Assembly: GCF_047511655.1 (NCBI RefSeq)
Contig: NC_133400.1
Coordinates: 37,092,001 to 37,156,000 of the forward strand
DNA: 64,000 bases
From: Castor canadensis
Lineage: Eukaryota; Chordata; Mammalia; Rodentia; Castoridae
Direction of reading: 5' to 3'
The notes under the pieces: generated by a model
The model's input: only the letters and a program-made list of their open reading frames with translations
Databases searched by the model: none
Told to the model about the DNA's origin: nothing
Part shown: positions 54,201-64,000 of the stretch, in pieces
Layout: each line of letters opens with the position of its first letter
Numbering within the stretch: position 1 is the stretch's first letter
Made by a program: the position numbers and the translations under genes

Positions 54201-57200
54201 ATCCCAGCTGCACAGGTGGTAGAAGTAGAAGGATAAACATAGACAAAGGTAGCAATGAAACTCTGTCTTGAAAACAAAAACAAACCAACAACAACAAAAA
54301 AAAAAACAGAAGGGCTGGGGGACTAGGTCAAGTGGTAGAGCACTTGTCTAGAATGCTCAAGGCCCTGGGTTCAATGCCAAGCATATCAAAAACTAAATAA
54401 AAATAGAAGCAAAAGGGCTAGAGACTTAGCCTGATTGGTACAGTGCTTGCCTAGCATGCACAAGGTTCTGCCTGGATTTAAACCTTAGCACCACAAAAAC
54501 AAACAAGCAAAAATGATTAAGAATATTGAGAGGAAAGTTTTGCTTTAGAACATTGAAAAGAAAGTTATAAATGGGTAAATAAGAATTTATTCACCTTGAA
54601 ATTTTTCTGGGTACTGGCTGTTAGCAATGTTTGGAGTGAGGAAGAAACAGAAGAGGATAAATGTTATATAAAATAAATGAACTAACTGCCTAGAAGTGAT
54701 TTTTTTTTCCTTAGGAAATTACAAATTGCTGGGCCCCTGGCTTACATCTGTAATCCTGACTAGTCAGGAGGATCAGGTTTCTGAGGCTGGCCTGGGCAAA
54801 AAGTTATCCATACCCAATCTCAAACAATTAAAATGCTGGCATGCACCTGTCATCCCAGCTACATGGGAAGGGTAAGTAGGATTGCAGATCAGGCCAGCCT
54901 GGGGGACAAAAAACAGTGAGACCTTATTTAAAAAATAACAAAAGCAAAAAGTGCTGGAGATATGGCTCCAGTAGAGAGTCTGCCCAGCAAGCTCGAGATC
55001 CTTTCTTCAAAGCCTAGTACTCCTCAAAAAAAAAAAAAAAGATTAGAAGTTGAGGTAATGTATAGGTTTTAAAGGACTTAGGTTCTACTAAGTTAAACCA
55101 AAAATCCAAATTGATTTATTTTTCTTCCATTAATGTAATAGTAAGTGTTTTTGTAGACTCTTAAAACTTGGAAACACTTCATTTTAGTGCAAAATATTTT
55201 TCAAGATGAAATTAATTGTACCTTTTTACTCCCACACACTCCCCTCTTCCTACCACTTTTAAAACTTTCAGCTGTTTGTTCTGGTGTTTGTTTCTATGTA
55301 CTTTTACAATATAATTTCTTTCTCATTTTTGTTTTTTTACCCAGGGCATCACCCATGCCAGACAAGTACTTTTCAACTATACTACACCCCTAGTCCTGCA
55401 CTCTTAATTTTTTGAGTTGTCATTTTTTAATCTACATCTCTTGATTTTTGTTGTTATTGAAGCATTGATAAAATTTGACATCTTCAGTTTATCTCCATTG
55501 TCCTAATATAGTTGTAATATAATTTTCAGTGAAATTAATAATTTGTTACATTTAAACCATGTAGTTTCCGTTATCTGTTTTGTTTTTGTTCTTTGTCATT
55601 TTGGATTTTTGTTTTGTTTCTTTAGAAGGTTTTCTGAACTTTGTATTTTAACCCTTTTATGAAATTTATTATTTTAGCTGTCATATTTTTAATTTCCAAG
55701 GGTTTTGTTGTTGTATTTCTCTCCCTACTGCTGTCTCTTAGCAGACCGTTCTATTTTTGTGGGCATATTTACCTCTCTTGTCTCAAGTACACCTTTGAAC
55801 TTTTATTTCTTCCATTAGCACTGTGCAGGTTTCTTCAGGTTGCTATTTGTTTTGGCTTTCTTTGATAGTGATAGTTTTCTTCAAAAGGATGGTATCTGTT
55901 CATTTTTTAGTAAGTTACAGAAATGCTAACAGGAAAATATGTTCTTATTGGGACTGGTCTGTTTTGTCCTGCCCTATATATGTGTCCCTGGCTGGCATAG
56001 GGAATGTAGGAGTAGGATAGATGTAAGGGTAGGTTTTGTATTACCTCCCTGATTTTTAAAAAATTATTATTATTTTCCTGGAGGTACATTGTAACATTTG
56101 CAAAAATTCTTACAATATATCATAGTTGAATTCTCCCAGCAAACCCTACCCTCTATTATTACTAAAATCTTTAATGCCTAGGACTTTCTGGAAATAGACA
56201 ACTTGGTTCTTGCCTTGCTGAATGAGATCTAATGAGAAATTTTGCATCTTGATAATTGCTCAAAGTACAATTGAACATAAATTGAATCAAAGCCCGATTT
56301 TTTGATTTAGTCATTCATACAACATTATGACTAAACTCCAGGATACTAAGTTTTCAAGGTTAATATAAATAATTCAAGAATTATTTTATTAAAAGTACAA
56401 AATTAAATTCCATGTTTGGATAGCTTATTGTATGGTTTCTTAAAAATTTGTTTTCCACTAATAGTATTCCCATGACTGGAAATATTCTATTATGTGTGTG
56501 CCCATTTATCAACTGAAGGGCATTTGGACTATTTCCTACTTGTCAGTCTTTTTTAACCCAACAGAGCGTGAGACAGCACATTATGGTGGTTAAGAGCTTA
56601 GATTTCTGAACTAGGCAGACTTCAGTTGAAATCTTAGGTCCAATATTAACTTGCACCTTTGAACAAATTACTTATATTCTCTGAGTCATTGTATTGTAAG
56701 ATTAAATTTAGTGCTTGTAGTTCAATAAATGGCTGCTGTTATCAACACTAAAAAAATTTTTTTGTTTTCCATTGTGAATTTGGACTACCTTTTTAATTTT
56801 ACTGTGAATTTAAATATTTTTAAATAGTATCTTTCAATTGATAAAAATCAGTGATACTTTTCTACTTTATTACTTATGATGGTTCATTTGTTTATCATCC
56901 ACCTTTACCAAGCAGCAGAATACAATGACCATATTAGCCGGTACTTAAAATAAATGAGTTTTCTCTTGAGTATTTCAGGTTAATCTTTTGTAAGACTGTT
57001 CTGCATTAACTTTGAACTCTTTTGTAAATGAGAAAGATATACCTACCTGAGAGGTAATAAAATATTAAAGAAGTGAATGAGATTAATCAGTTCTATGAAA
57101 TTTTAATTGTTCATTGAAAATATTTTGTATAGTAGAAGGATAGAGATGTCCTTTTCTGTTAAAATTTGTCTGATATTTTAAATGCTTGTTTCCTTTAGGA

Positions 57201-59966
57201 ATCACAGTGCATTGATAACAAGTGTAGTTCCTGGGGATTATGATGGAGATTCACAGATGGATGTCCTTCTGACATATTTTCCCCAAAATCATGCCAACAA
57301 TGAATTAGGAGCTGTTATCTTCTGGGGACAAAATCAAACATTAGGTGAAATGTTTTAAGACTTTTAATACTTACTGACTCTGAAAGGGAAAATGTGGCAA
57401 AATATGACTGATATTTTTAGGAAAATATAACAAAAATACTGTTCTAAAAAATGTTTGAAAGGCTGTTCTTAGGTTATAATAATTGTAAATACTTCCTAAA
57501 AGTTCATTTTCTGACCTTTTTTTTCAGCCCAGTACTCATCTGGGGTCAAAATCCACTCTTTGTTAGCTAAAGAAAGGAGATTTATTAATGTGTCTTAATA
57601 GCTATCCTCATCTCAACTAGCAAAAACCCTCGTTCCTTCCTATTATTGCTTATACTCTCTCTTCAACAAAATTAGACATAAGGGCAAAATAGTTTCTGCC
57701 AGGTATCGAGGGGGTTGGGGGGAGAGGGAGGGGGCAGGGTAGGTGGTAAGGGAGGGGGTGGGGGCAGGGGGGAGAAATGACCCAAGCATTGTATGCACAT
57801 ATGAATAATAAAATAATAAAAAAATAAAGTGTCTAAATAGTTCTTAGGATTATCGAGACGACTAAAGAACAACTCTAGATGGATCCTTCGGGAACAATCC
57901 TCAGTGCCATCATGGATGCTACTGTCTGCTTTAGCTGTCAGAAGAAACCTCTTGCACAGCAGCTACCGGTGTGATGCTGTGCCTGCCATAATTCTCATGC
58001 TCAAAATGAATGATGCACCTAGTCTCTTAATTCTTCCAAATTTAGAGAGCAGACATGGAGATAGGAATAGTAGAAGTATAGCCTTTGCTTCACTCATGCC
58101 TTTAAAACTCAGTGTATCTGATTGGCAAGGCTTAGTTTTCATTCAGCACCTCGGATGCAAGGATATCTGGGAAATGCTCCTTTTGATTTCTAGACTTCCC
58201 AGCATAGGAAAGCCCAAAAAGCGAATTAATGACACCTAAATAGATAACTTGACTTTTGGAGCCATACTTCAGTGGAGCAAATACAGTTGTGTTTTCTGTC
58301 AACCTTAGAATATAGGCAGTAATCTGAACACTTTGTTTATTGACACAGTGTTTAAAGGACTATTGTCTCCTTGTATGTAAGCATGGGCATGACAGACTTG
58401 GGTAGTTTTGCATGTATTGGCTTCTTTGTCCACACCAAAACCTTTTTATTGTCGACTATTCTAATGTTAAATTGAATATAAAGAAGATCAGAGTTGAATC
58501 TTGTAAAGAATCAAAGAATTCTTTTCCTCAAGTATAGATACCAAAATAATATAAAATGCTTGTTAATTATATATATTCTTTCTTTTTAGATCCTAATAAT
58601 ATGACCATACTCAATAGGACTTTTCAAGATCAACCACTAGTTATGGAGTAAGTATGTACTTGCTTTCTTTGGAATGATTTTAAACTTGTAAACATAAAAT
58701 CATACATAAGAAGCTACTTTGCTAAGTAGTATTGACATTAAATTTACTCCTGATAGGGGCTTGTACCCTTAATTGTATGATATTTCTTTGCAATGATGGA
58801 AATAAAAAGCTGAGAAAATTTATTATTTTGAGAAAAGAAACAGTTGTGGTTTTTATTTTTGTTTCATTAGCTTCAAATATGGCCATTGTAGATTTATGGT
58901 GATAATAGTCATAACCATTACTCAAAGAATTACTATAGCAAGATTTTGATGGGTAGAAGAAAGAATACAAAGTTTTGTTTACAAAATAAACATTATATTC
59001 TGGTATTAATGAGAAATTTTTGTCTTTTTTTTATAACTTTTTGTGTTATTTGCCAAAATAGACTGATACAGGATAATTTATTCCAAATTTCTAACAAGAT
59101 ATTTTGGTTATGATATAGAGACCATTCTTGGAACTAAAGCAAAGTATGTACACATTCTTGTTTCCAGAAATGCCTTTGTTACGGTTATAAAAATCAATCT
59201 TACATCAATAGGTCAGTAGCCATAGAAGTCTAAACTATAAATCTGTAAATTAATCCTCTTAAGTCTTCTCAGCTTGATTTCTTTCATAGTTGTGTGTTTT
59301 TTCATTGTTGTTATAATAGTCAGTGACAAGTAATAATTTTTATACCAGCTAGGGATTATTTTTTCTGGGTGATTTCTCCTAAGCCCCTCTAAATAAACAA
59401 GTTAGATCATTACTCTGAAGTAAGTTTATAGAAATTAGCATTATCTCTATAGGGATAGGCTAGATCATGCAGAGCTTACAGACAAAGCCAAAATCTCACA
59501 ACAAAAGTTTATTCCTGGTTCATTGTACAGTATGTCCATCATGGATCAACAGAAGGGTCTGCTTAATAGCATTGCTCAGAAAGTTAGGCCATCAGAGACT
59601 CCTCAGTATTTGTAGCATGTAACATCCTTCCAAACGCATGTTCTTGTCATTTCTACAACATGCTTAGTGAGGGCAGGTGGTGGGTCCAGTAAGACAAATA
59701 AAATGTTTTGGCCTGAAAGTCACAGGTGTCACTTCTGCTAACATTTCATTGACTACAGACAGATACCAGTGAACTCTGTAATGACTTCCACAGCTACTAA
59801 AAATTTTTAATTTTTTTTCTTTTTAAGCAAAGTTATAAGTGATGCTTTAATAAAATAACTGCTTAAATTTTTTATAATGTTTTCTTTCCAGCTTTAATGG
59901 TGATCTAATTCCTGATATATTTGGTATCACAAATGAGTCGAGCCAGCCACAGATACTACTAGGAGG
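51067..59966 (+). CDS. ITFG1: ITFG1 (TIP/LINKIN), integrin alpha FG-GAP repeat protein (5' part, 5 exons)
   Basis: ITFG1 is a type I membrane glycoprotein of about 612 residues with an extracellular FG-GAP (beta-propeller-like) region, reported as T-cell immunomodulatory protein and as the LINKIN adhesion factor (family knowledge). Exons 51067-51274, 53009-53081, 57199-57344, 58590-58647 and 59892-59966 join at GT-AG introns in one frame for 186 codons plus two bases. Visible features are a signal peptide (residues 1 to about 34, hydrophobic LLAPLLVGLALLGV), three Asp-rich Ca-binding-like motifs (DLNSDKQTD at 55-63, DYDGDSQMD at 107-115, DFNGDLIPD at 162-170), and sequons at N36, N95, N139, N146, N151 and N176. 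The peptide is nearly identical to the mammalian protein. The transmembrane part lies right of the window. The gene is divergent from PHKB. Confidence 0.97.
51275..53008 (+). other. ITFG1: ITFG1 intron 1
   Basis: A GT-AG intron of 1.73 kb. Its first 300 bases are the 3' shoulder of the CpG island. I see no repeat that I can name; around 52600-52695 'acagtatagta' occurs twice around an 8-G run. The frame remains open for another 300 bases past the donor, but this is not exon. Confidence 0.85.
53009..53081 (+). CDS. ITFG1: ITFG1 exon 2
   Basis: This 73-bp exon runs from a tcttgtag acceptor to a GAA|GTAAGT donor. It encodes residues 70-93 plus two bases of Lys94: RNDLTIFLADQNAPYFKPK followed by VKVSL. 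The human protein reads DLIVFLADQNAPYFKPKVKVS, so the match is close, with IV replaced by TI. Confidence 0.95.
53700..54000 (+). mobile_element. L2-like relic
   Basis: 'aaacttagggatgggtgttc' and 'agtttgaactcaaccccatgagaagaggggagtcattac' are in the style of the L2 3' part. Weak. Confidence 0.4.
54173..54518 (+). mobile_element. B1-ID-ID compound SINE
   Basis: One B1-like unit ('agagtggtgcacatctctaatcccagc') is followed by two ID units ('gggctgggggactaggtcaagtggtagagcac' and 'gggctagagacttagcctgattggtacagtgc'), each with a box B and an A-rich tail. Confidence 0.8.
54728..55041 (+). mobile_element. B1-B1-ID compound SINE
   Basis: Two B1-like units ('cccctggcttacatctgtaatcctgac...' and 'atgctggcatgcacctgtcatcccagctacatgg...'), an ID unit ('gtgctggagatatggctcc') and poly(A). 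Confidence 0.85.
55335..55410 (-). mobile_element. ID-like SINE fragment
   Basis: 'cccagggcatcacccatgcc' and 'ctatactacacccctagtcctg' form an inverted ID-like piece. Confidence 0.5.
56070..56150 (-). repeat. Repeat family A fragment, copy 3
   Basis: 'ggaggtacattgtaacatttgcaaaaattcttacaatatatcatagttgaattc' is nearly the same as 2318-2375 and the reverse complement of 63055-63100. Confidence 0.6.
56565..56748 (+). mobile_element. MIR relic
   Basis: 'gcacattatggtggttaagagcttagatttctgaactaggcagac' through 'ttgaacaaattacttatattctctgagtcattg' to 'gttcaataaatggctgctgtt' is the complete MIR order. Confidence 0.85.
57199..57344 (+). CDS. ITFG1: ITFG1 exon 3 (second FG-GAP motif)
   Basis: This 146-bp exon runs from a tcctttag acceptor to a TTAG|GTGAAA donor. 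It encodes residues 94-142 plus one base of Asp143: NHSALITSVVPGDYDGDSQM, DVLLTYFPQNHANNELGAV and IFWGQNQTL. The DYDGDSQMD stretch (107-115) has the Asp spacing of integrin-alpha-like Ca2+ loops. Confidence 0.96.
57598..57825 (+). mobile_element. L1 3' UTR fragment in ITFG1 intron 3
   Basis: It starts 'atagctatcctcatctcaac' as in the L1 3' UTR at 34560 and 21160, runs through the G-rich tract (57708-57772), and ends 'gtatgcacatatgaataata' plus an A-rich tail. A short 'gtgtct' occurs just before and just after, the likely target-site duplication. It is in the same sense as ITFG1. Confidence 0.88.
57850..58245. other. Unassigned segment, ITFG1 intron 3
   Basis: More GC-balanced than its surroundings and open on the plus strand at 57904-58239, with a peptide containing LNVN-free, Ser/Leu-rich sequence that I do not recognise. 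It could be an old repeat. Confidence 0.3.
58590..58647 (+). CDS. ITFG1: ITFG1 exon 4
   Basis: This 58-bp exon runs from a pyrimidine-rich tctttttag acceptor to a GGA|GTAAGT donor. It completes Asp143 and encodes PNNMTILNRTFQDQPLVM plus two bases of Asp162. It contains two N-glycosylation sequons (NMT and NRT), as in the human protein. Confidence 0.95.
58648..59891 (+). other. ITFG1: ITFG1 intron 4
   Basis: A GT-AG intron of 1.24 kb. No repeats or genes that I can recognise. Confidence 0.8.
59892..59966 (+). CDS. ITFG1: ITFG1 exon 5 (third FG-GAP motif)
   Basis: This 75-bp exon runs from a tttctttccag acceptor to a GG|GTGAGT donor. It completes Asp162 and encodes FNGDLIPDIFGITNESSQPQ and ILLG plus two bases of Gly187. 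DFNGDLIPDIFG is a classic FG-GAP loop. The next exon (expected to begin within GNLSWHP) is not found in the remaining 4 kb. Confidence 0.95.
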
Positions 59967-61494
59967 GTGAGTAAATATGATGTTACCATGTAATTAATTG
60001 CATGTATTGTTAATGCAGGACTGTGTGTCTATGTGAATGATTGCTTTAACCATCAGAGAAAAACCAGCTTATTGGAAGTCCTTGTTTTTAAAAAATTTTA
60101 AGGAGTATTTGGCCAACATACAAACTTTCTCAAAAAGTCTGGATTTGATATGTAACTGCTGTATGTATAGAGCTAGCTTATTCCTTTTATCACTCTGGAA
60201 ATTACAGATAAACTTCATTTAAATATTGGCTCATTAGATGTTTTTACAAATGGAAGCCTTTAATTTAATTAAGATGGATACTTGCAGTCTTGATTGGATC
60301 CACATTAGTCACATTATCTTCTAGACTTTTATTGATAAGATATACTTCTTTATTTCATTTGTTCAGTGAACAATCAATAATTTTCTAAAAATTAAGCATG
60401 CCCTTAAGTGCTGGAAACTTTTCAGTGATACTTTATTCTTGACCAACATGAATACTGTCTCTCTTATTATCCAAGCATGTAATTCTTAGAAAAAAACTGC
60501 CTGGATTTCTTGAAATTCAAACACCATCATAATGGACTTAAATGGAACTATCCTTCTAACACAAGGACAATGATGCAGGGTGCCTTTCATGAGATATCTT
60601 CAACCTGTTATTTCTATAACTGATTAGACAAAATTTGGTTCAAGAGTGCACAGCTCTTTGCTTTTTTGACTGTTGAGGGAATGTAGAGAGCCACCTTTAT
60701 CTAGATGTCCTCTCCTCAATCACTTGGAACGCTAATGAATTTATTTTGTTTTGGAGAAATAGTGTGTTTTTATGACTAGTTTTTGAAATGTAATTCATAA
60801 GCACAGATAAGTAAATTGTCAAAATGTAAGGTATTCTGAGGAGAAACTGTCAGGATTCCTATCACTTTTTCTGAAGGCTTTCCATAAAGAATATGATGCT
60901 TATCATAATGAACTTCGAAAGACTTATTATGAATCATGGATGAGAAGCCTGTTTCCCCTCTCCCCAGACTTTATATACTATCTGAGACCAAGTCTACTTT
61001 AGAGATATTTTCCTTTGGGCACATGTCTGGGAGGAACTGTATGAATGGGGAAATGCAAACACCAGACCACTCCACTCCTACCACAGCAAGTTGGGACTGC
61101 TTAGGAAACCTTGTCTTTTCCTTTCCTCTATTCAAAGTCATACATGCAGTTGGGAATGTGATGGTGACTTATTGCCTGGCTTATTTCATGATAATCTCCA
61201 TTTTAGTCAAAGACATGACTGGAATATCTTTACTCTGAATAAATTTGACCTCTAGAAATGAAAACAGCTATTTTGAAAATTCAAACAGTAAAAATGATAT
61301 TAGTATCATTACAGATTTTGTGCCAGAAAACTGTTTAGATTTGTCATTTGATCATGCCATAGCTTATTTATTTGTTCTGAATTCTATATTAGATTTTTTA
61401 TAATATTGCTTGAAAAAGTGTAACTTTTAAAATAGAAATGTTATCTCATTATGACTTTAGTATTTCTCTATATAGTTATCTTCAGAAAGTAAAA

Positions 61495-61805
61495 ATGCTT
61501 GAGAGATACAGTGGCTCACAACTTGTTATCCAGCTACTTGAGAGGTAGAGATAGGAAGATCAAGATTCAAGGCTAGCCAAGCCAAAAAACAAAAGTTATC
61601 CAGACCGTATTTCAAAGATCCAGGGATGGTGGGCCACACCTGTAATCCCAACTATGCCAAAGGTGTAGATAGGAGTATTACAGTCAAGGCAGGCCTGGCA
61701 AAAAGCTTACAACCCTGTCTGAGAAAGAACTAAAAGCAAAAAGAGCCAAAGGCATGACTCAAATGATTGAGTGTTTTAGCAAGTGCAAAGCCTGAAGGAA
61801 AAAAA
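61495..61805 (+). mobile_element. B1-B1-ID compound SINE
   Basis: B1-like units at 'gatacagtggctcacaactt' and 'gggatggtgggccacacctgtaatccc', with an ID-like unit at 'agagccaaaggcatgactcaaatg'. Diverged. Confidence 0.78.
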
Positions 61806-62039
61806 TCCACTTATTCTTCCTAACGACATGTTTCCTTGTACTTTCTATACATTATATTCTGGTATACTCCAATATAAGGGAGTAATACTTTGTTATTTTA
61901 TGATATCTCTCATTTAAACTTTATTTACACATGAAACATCTTAACTAACCTTAGTGTAAATGATAAGTTTGAATCCAAGATTTGTTTTGATGCCAATTTA
62001 AAGAATGAAGTTGTCTGAATTCACAGAAAAGAATTTCTT

Positions 62040-62138
62040 TTGGGACTGGGGGTATATCTTAATGGTACAACATGTACTTAGCATGCACCAGGTCCTGGGT
62101 TCAATTTCCTGCGCCAAAGAAATAAATAAATAAAACAT
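62040..62138 (+). mobile_element. ID SINE
   Basis: 'gggactgggggtatatcttaatggtacaacatgtacttagcatgc' and 'caggtcctgggttcaatttcc' followed by a (AAAT)n tail. This looks like a single-unit ID element. Confidence 0.8.
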
Positions 62139-62211
62139 GATTCAAACAACAAAAAACTGAATATGTATGTATGTGGAAGCAAGCATAAATAACGAAAGTA
62201 CATTTAGGCCA

Positions 62212-62590
62212 TGTGTTAGTTTTCCATCCCTGTGACAAAATACCTGAAATAATCAAATTAAAAGGAGGAAAACTATTTTGACTTGAAGTTTCAGGCTAGG
62301 GTGAATTGACTATTGTTTTTGGGCCTGTGGTAAGGCAGAACATTATCACAGCGAGTATGTAGCAGAAGAGGTCTGTTACCTAATGCTTGCCAGGAAGGGA
62401 AGAGAGAGTGGAAAGAGAGAAGAAGGGAAAGAGAAAGCAAGTACAGGGCTGTCAGGATCCCAATATCCCCTTCAAGGGAATGAAGTTCCACCTCATAAAA
62501 GTTCTACCACCTTTATAGTGCCATGGAGTAGGCAATCAAGCCTTCAACACATGACCTTTGTGGGACATGTAATGTCCAAGTCATAACAGG
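62212..62590 (-). repeat. Unnamed LTR-like repeat family B, copy 2
   Basis: It begins 'tgtgttagttttccatccctgtgacaaaatacctgaaataatcaa' and continues through 'gggcctgtggtaaggcagaac' and a purine-rich block. This is the reverse complement counterpart of 27390-27778 ('gatattttatcacagaaacagaaacctaattaac'). Confidence 0.5.
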
Positions 62591-62784
62591 CTATATCCGT
62601 TTTATAAACATATGCATAGGTGTATGAGTGAGAAAGGCATCAGTATTGGCATTTTTACACTATTTACATGATTTTGATTGCCAGTTGAATTTCATTTATC
62701 AAGAAGTCTAAACTAGCCTCATTTGTCAAGAAATCTACCTTTTGCTGCTGTACTTTCAATACAAGAATAAATGTAGAATTTTTA

Positions 62785-63115
62785 AACCTGTTGAAATCAC
62801 CATAGGAAGGGGACTAAGGTAGAAAGGAGAAAAATAGAGGGATAAGCCCATTCGGCCTTATCACAATGAAACTTCCTGTATAGCTATTGTAAACAAACAA
62901 AAATGTCTTTTTTCGAAAACGGAGAACAGGAAGGTAAAGCAGGTCCTGTCTGGGGATTGGTACGAGTGAGAGGGAGAGGATATAAGGAAAGTGTGTGGGA
63001 GGATGAAAATGAAAAAATGAGACCTATGGAAACTAATCCAGGAATGGGGTGTGGGTGATTCAACTATGATATATTGTAAGAACTTTTGTAAATGAATAAA
63101 CAATGAATTTAAACA
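62785..63115 (+). repeat. Repeat family A, longest copy
   Basis: Runs from 'cctgttgaaatcaccatagg' through 'aggtcctgtctggggattgg', 'aaaaaatgagacctatgg' and 'tatattgtaagaacttttgt' to an A-rich end. It shares order and wording with the copies at 2318-2570, 36756-36850 and 56070-56150. Confidence 0.6.
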
Positions 63116-63904
63116 ATGTTTCATAAACAATGAATTTTTTTTAAATATGAGAAAAACTAAAACGTTTTATGAGTATGCCAGACCCAAGATTATCTTAATT
63201 AAGTTGGACCAACATAATAGTTTTATGTAAAGCTTGCAGTGATCTTCAAATAGTGAGCAAATCCTTTCATAGGATTTGAAAGCCCGAGGCTATATCCTGG
63301 CTCAGTACATACATGAAAATAGATTGCCCACAGTAAAATAAGCACAGCCAGGTTGGCTGGAGTAAAGGTGGGTATGGTTGATCTAAGCAAGCAGAGGATT
63401 CCATGCAATTGGTCTGGTGGGGATTATCAGACAGGGTTGGGTGCTAAAGCTACAGAGTATAGGAAATAATTGAACTATGTCAAAGGCAAAACTTTAGTTT
63501 GTGCCCAAATTGACTTCATAAAGACTCATGTCATATGAAATCATGTTATAAGGTGCCATATTACTTAGAAAGAATACCTGGCTATTACATGTAAGAGCAG
63601 CTTCTGCAGTTCTGTGGGATTATTGTTAATAAACATTTTCTATAAAAGAATATTTGAAAGTGACATGAATATTCAGAACACTGGTTTTAGTATTGAAGTG
63701 AAAACACCTGTAATTTTAATCAAAGGTAAATATAATGTTTTCTGTTCAGATTTTCTGTAAATCACATACTGAGTTTAAGCACATTTCTGGATCAAGCCCA
63801 AGTTATATTTTTGGTGATCTTAATCTAGGTATGTCATAGATACATAGTTTGCCATACTGTTTACTATATAGGTAGTTGCTTTTTTAGGGGTTTGAACTTG
63901 AAAT

Positions 63905-64000
63905 TTTTAATTAACGCACATTAATTTTACATATATATAGGGTACAGTGAGATGCTTTGATACATGTATACAATATGTAATGATTAGATCAATATAATTG
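63905..64000 (-). mobile_element. Ancient L1 3' end (runs off the window)
   Basis: 'gggtacagtgagatgctttg' then 'atacatgtatacaatatgtaatgattagatca' is the reverse complement of the terminal 3' UTR of old L1M-type elements, like the plus-strand piece at 29130-29215. Confidence 0.75.

Larger units (their letters stand above)
53082..57198 (+). other. ITFG1: ITFG1 intron 2
   Basis: A GT-AG intron of 4.1 kb filled with relic and compound SINEs, a family-A repeat and a MIR (listed separately). The remainder is AT-rich with nothing recognisable. Confidence 0.85.
59967..64000 (+). other. ITFG1: ITFG1 intron 5 (continues past the window)
   Basis: It begins with GTGAGT. It contains a compound SINE, an ID SINE, one copy each of repeat families A and B, and an L1 end at the right edge. 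59967-61490 holds nothing recognisable. Confidence 0.8.

Noticed and set aside
57904..58239. 111-codon plus-strand open frame in ITFG1 intron 3
   Set aside because: There is no convincing acceptor or donor in phase with ITFG1, no recognised domain, and the known protein joins exon 3 to exon 4 without it.

Overview
The window is mammalian nuclear DNA, almost certainly from a rodent. It is AT-rich, dominated by introns and filled with interspersed repeats. The rodent call rests on tRNA-like ID SINEs (box B 'gttcaaaccc') and on compound SINEs in which one to three B1-like units are fused to an ID-like unit. This style resembles squirrel-related and beaver/kangaroo-rat lineages rather than mouse or rat. 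A beaver-like (castorimorph) source is my best guess, but the exact species is not proven by the sequence.

Two protein-coding genes lie head to head. On the minus strand is the 5' part of PHKB (phosphorylase kinase regulatory beta subunit): coding exon 1 at 50675-50750, then exons at 12834-12923, 10427-10565, 8330-8429 and 2081-2188. Together they encode the first 171 residues, and all junction phases agree. An alternative 5' exon with its own ATG lies in the 37.8-kb first intron at 48482-48576. On the plus strand is the 5' part of ITFG1 (TIP/LINKIN): exons at 51067-51274, 53009-53081, 57199-57344, 58590-58647 and 59892-59966, encoding about 187 residues of a signal-peptide-bearing FG-GAP ectodomain. 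The start codons are 316 bp apart inside one CpG-rich, TATA-less bidirectional promoter (about 50.48-51.33 kb). Both genes continue beyond the window.

The layout from left to right is as follows. 1-12.9 kb holds PHKB exons 2-5 with ancient repeats (L1 3' ends, MER5A, MIR, B1/ID SINEs). 14.6-21.35 kb holds a nearly full-length but dead L1. 21.6-33.7 kb is intron with SINEs, MIRs and a 7SK retropseudogene at 23767-23998. 33.7-38.2 kb is a cluster of L1 fragments, one nested in another and one in opposite orientation. 38.7-41.3 kb is dense in compound SINEs. 42-45.8 kb holds ancient L2, MIR and L1 pieces. 46-50.4 kb is largely repeat-poor and carries the alternative PHKB exon. 50.5-64 kb holds the promoter and ITFG1 exons 1-5, with SINEs, an L1 3' tail and other repeats in its introns.

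PHKB serves cytosolic control of glycogen breakdown, while ITFG1 is a membrane glycoprotein. The link visible here is the shared promoter, not a shared pathway. I did not find an undescribed system. The most interesting items are the PHKB alternative-start exon, the target-site-flanked 7SK copy without a poly(A) tail, the multi-unit SINEs, and unnamed repeat families recovered by comparing copies within the window.
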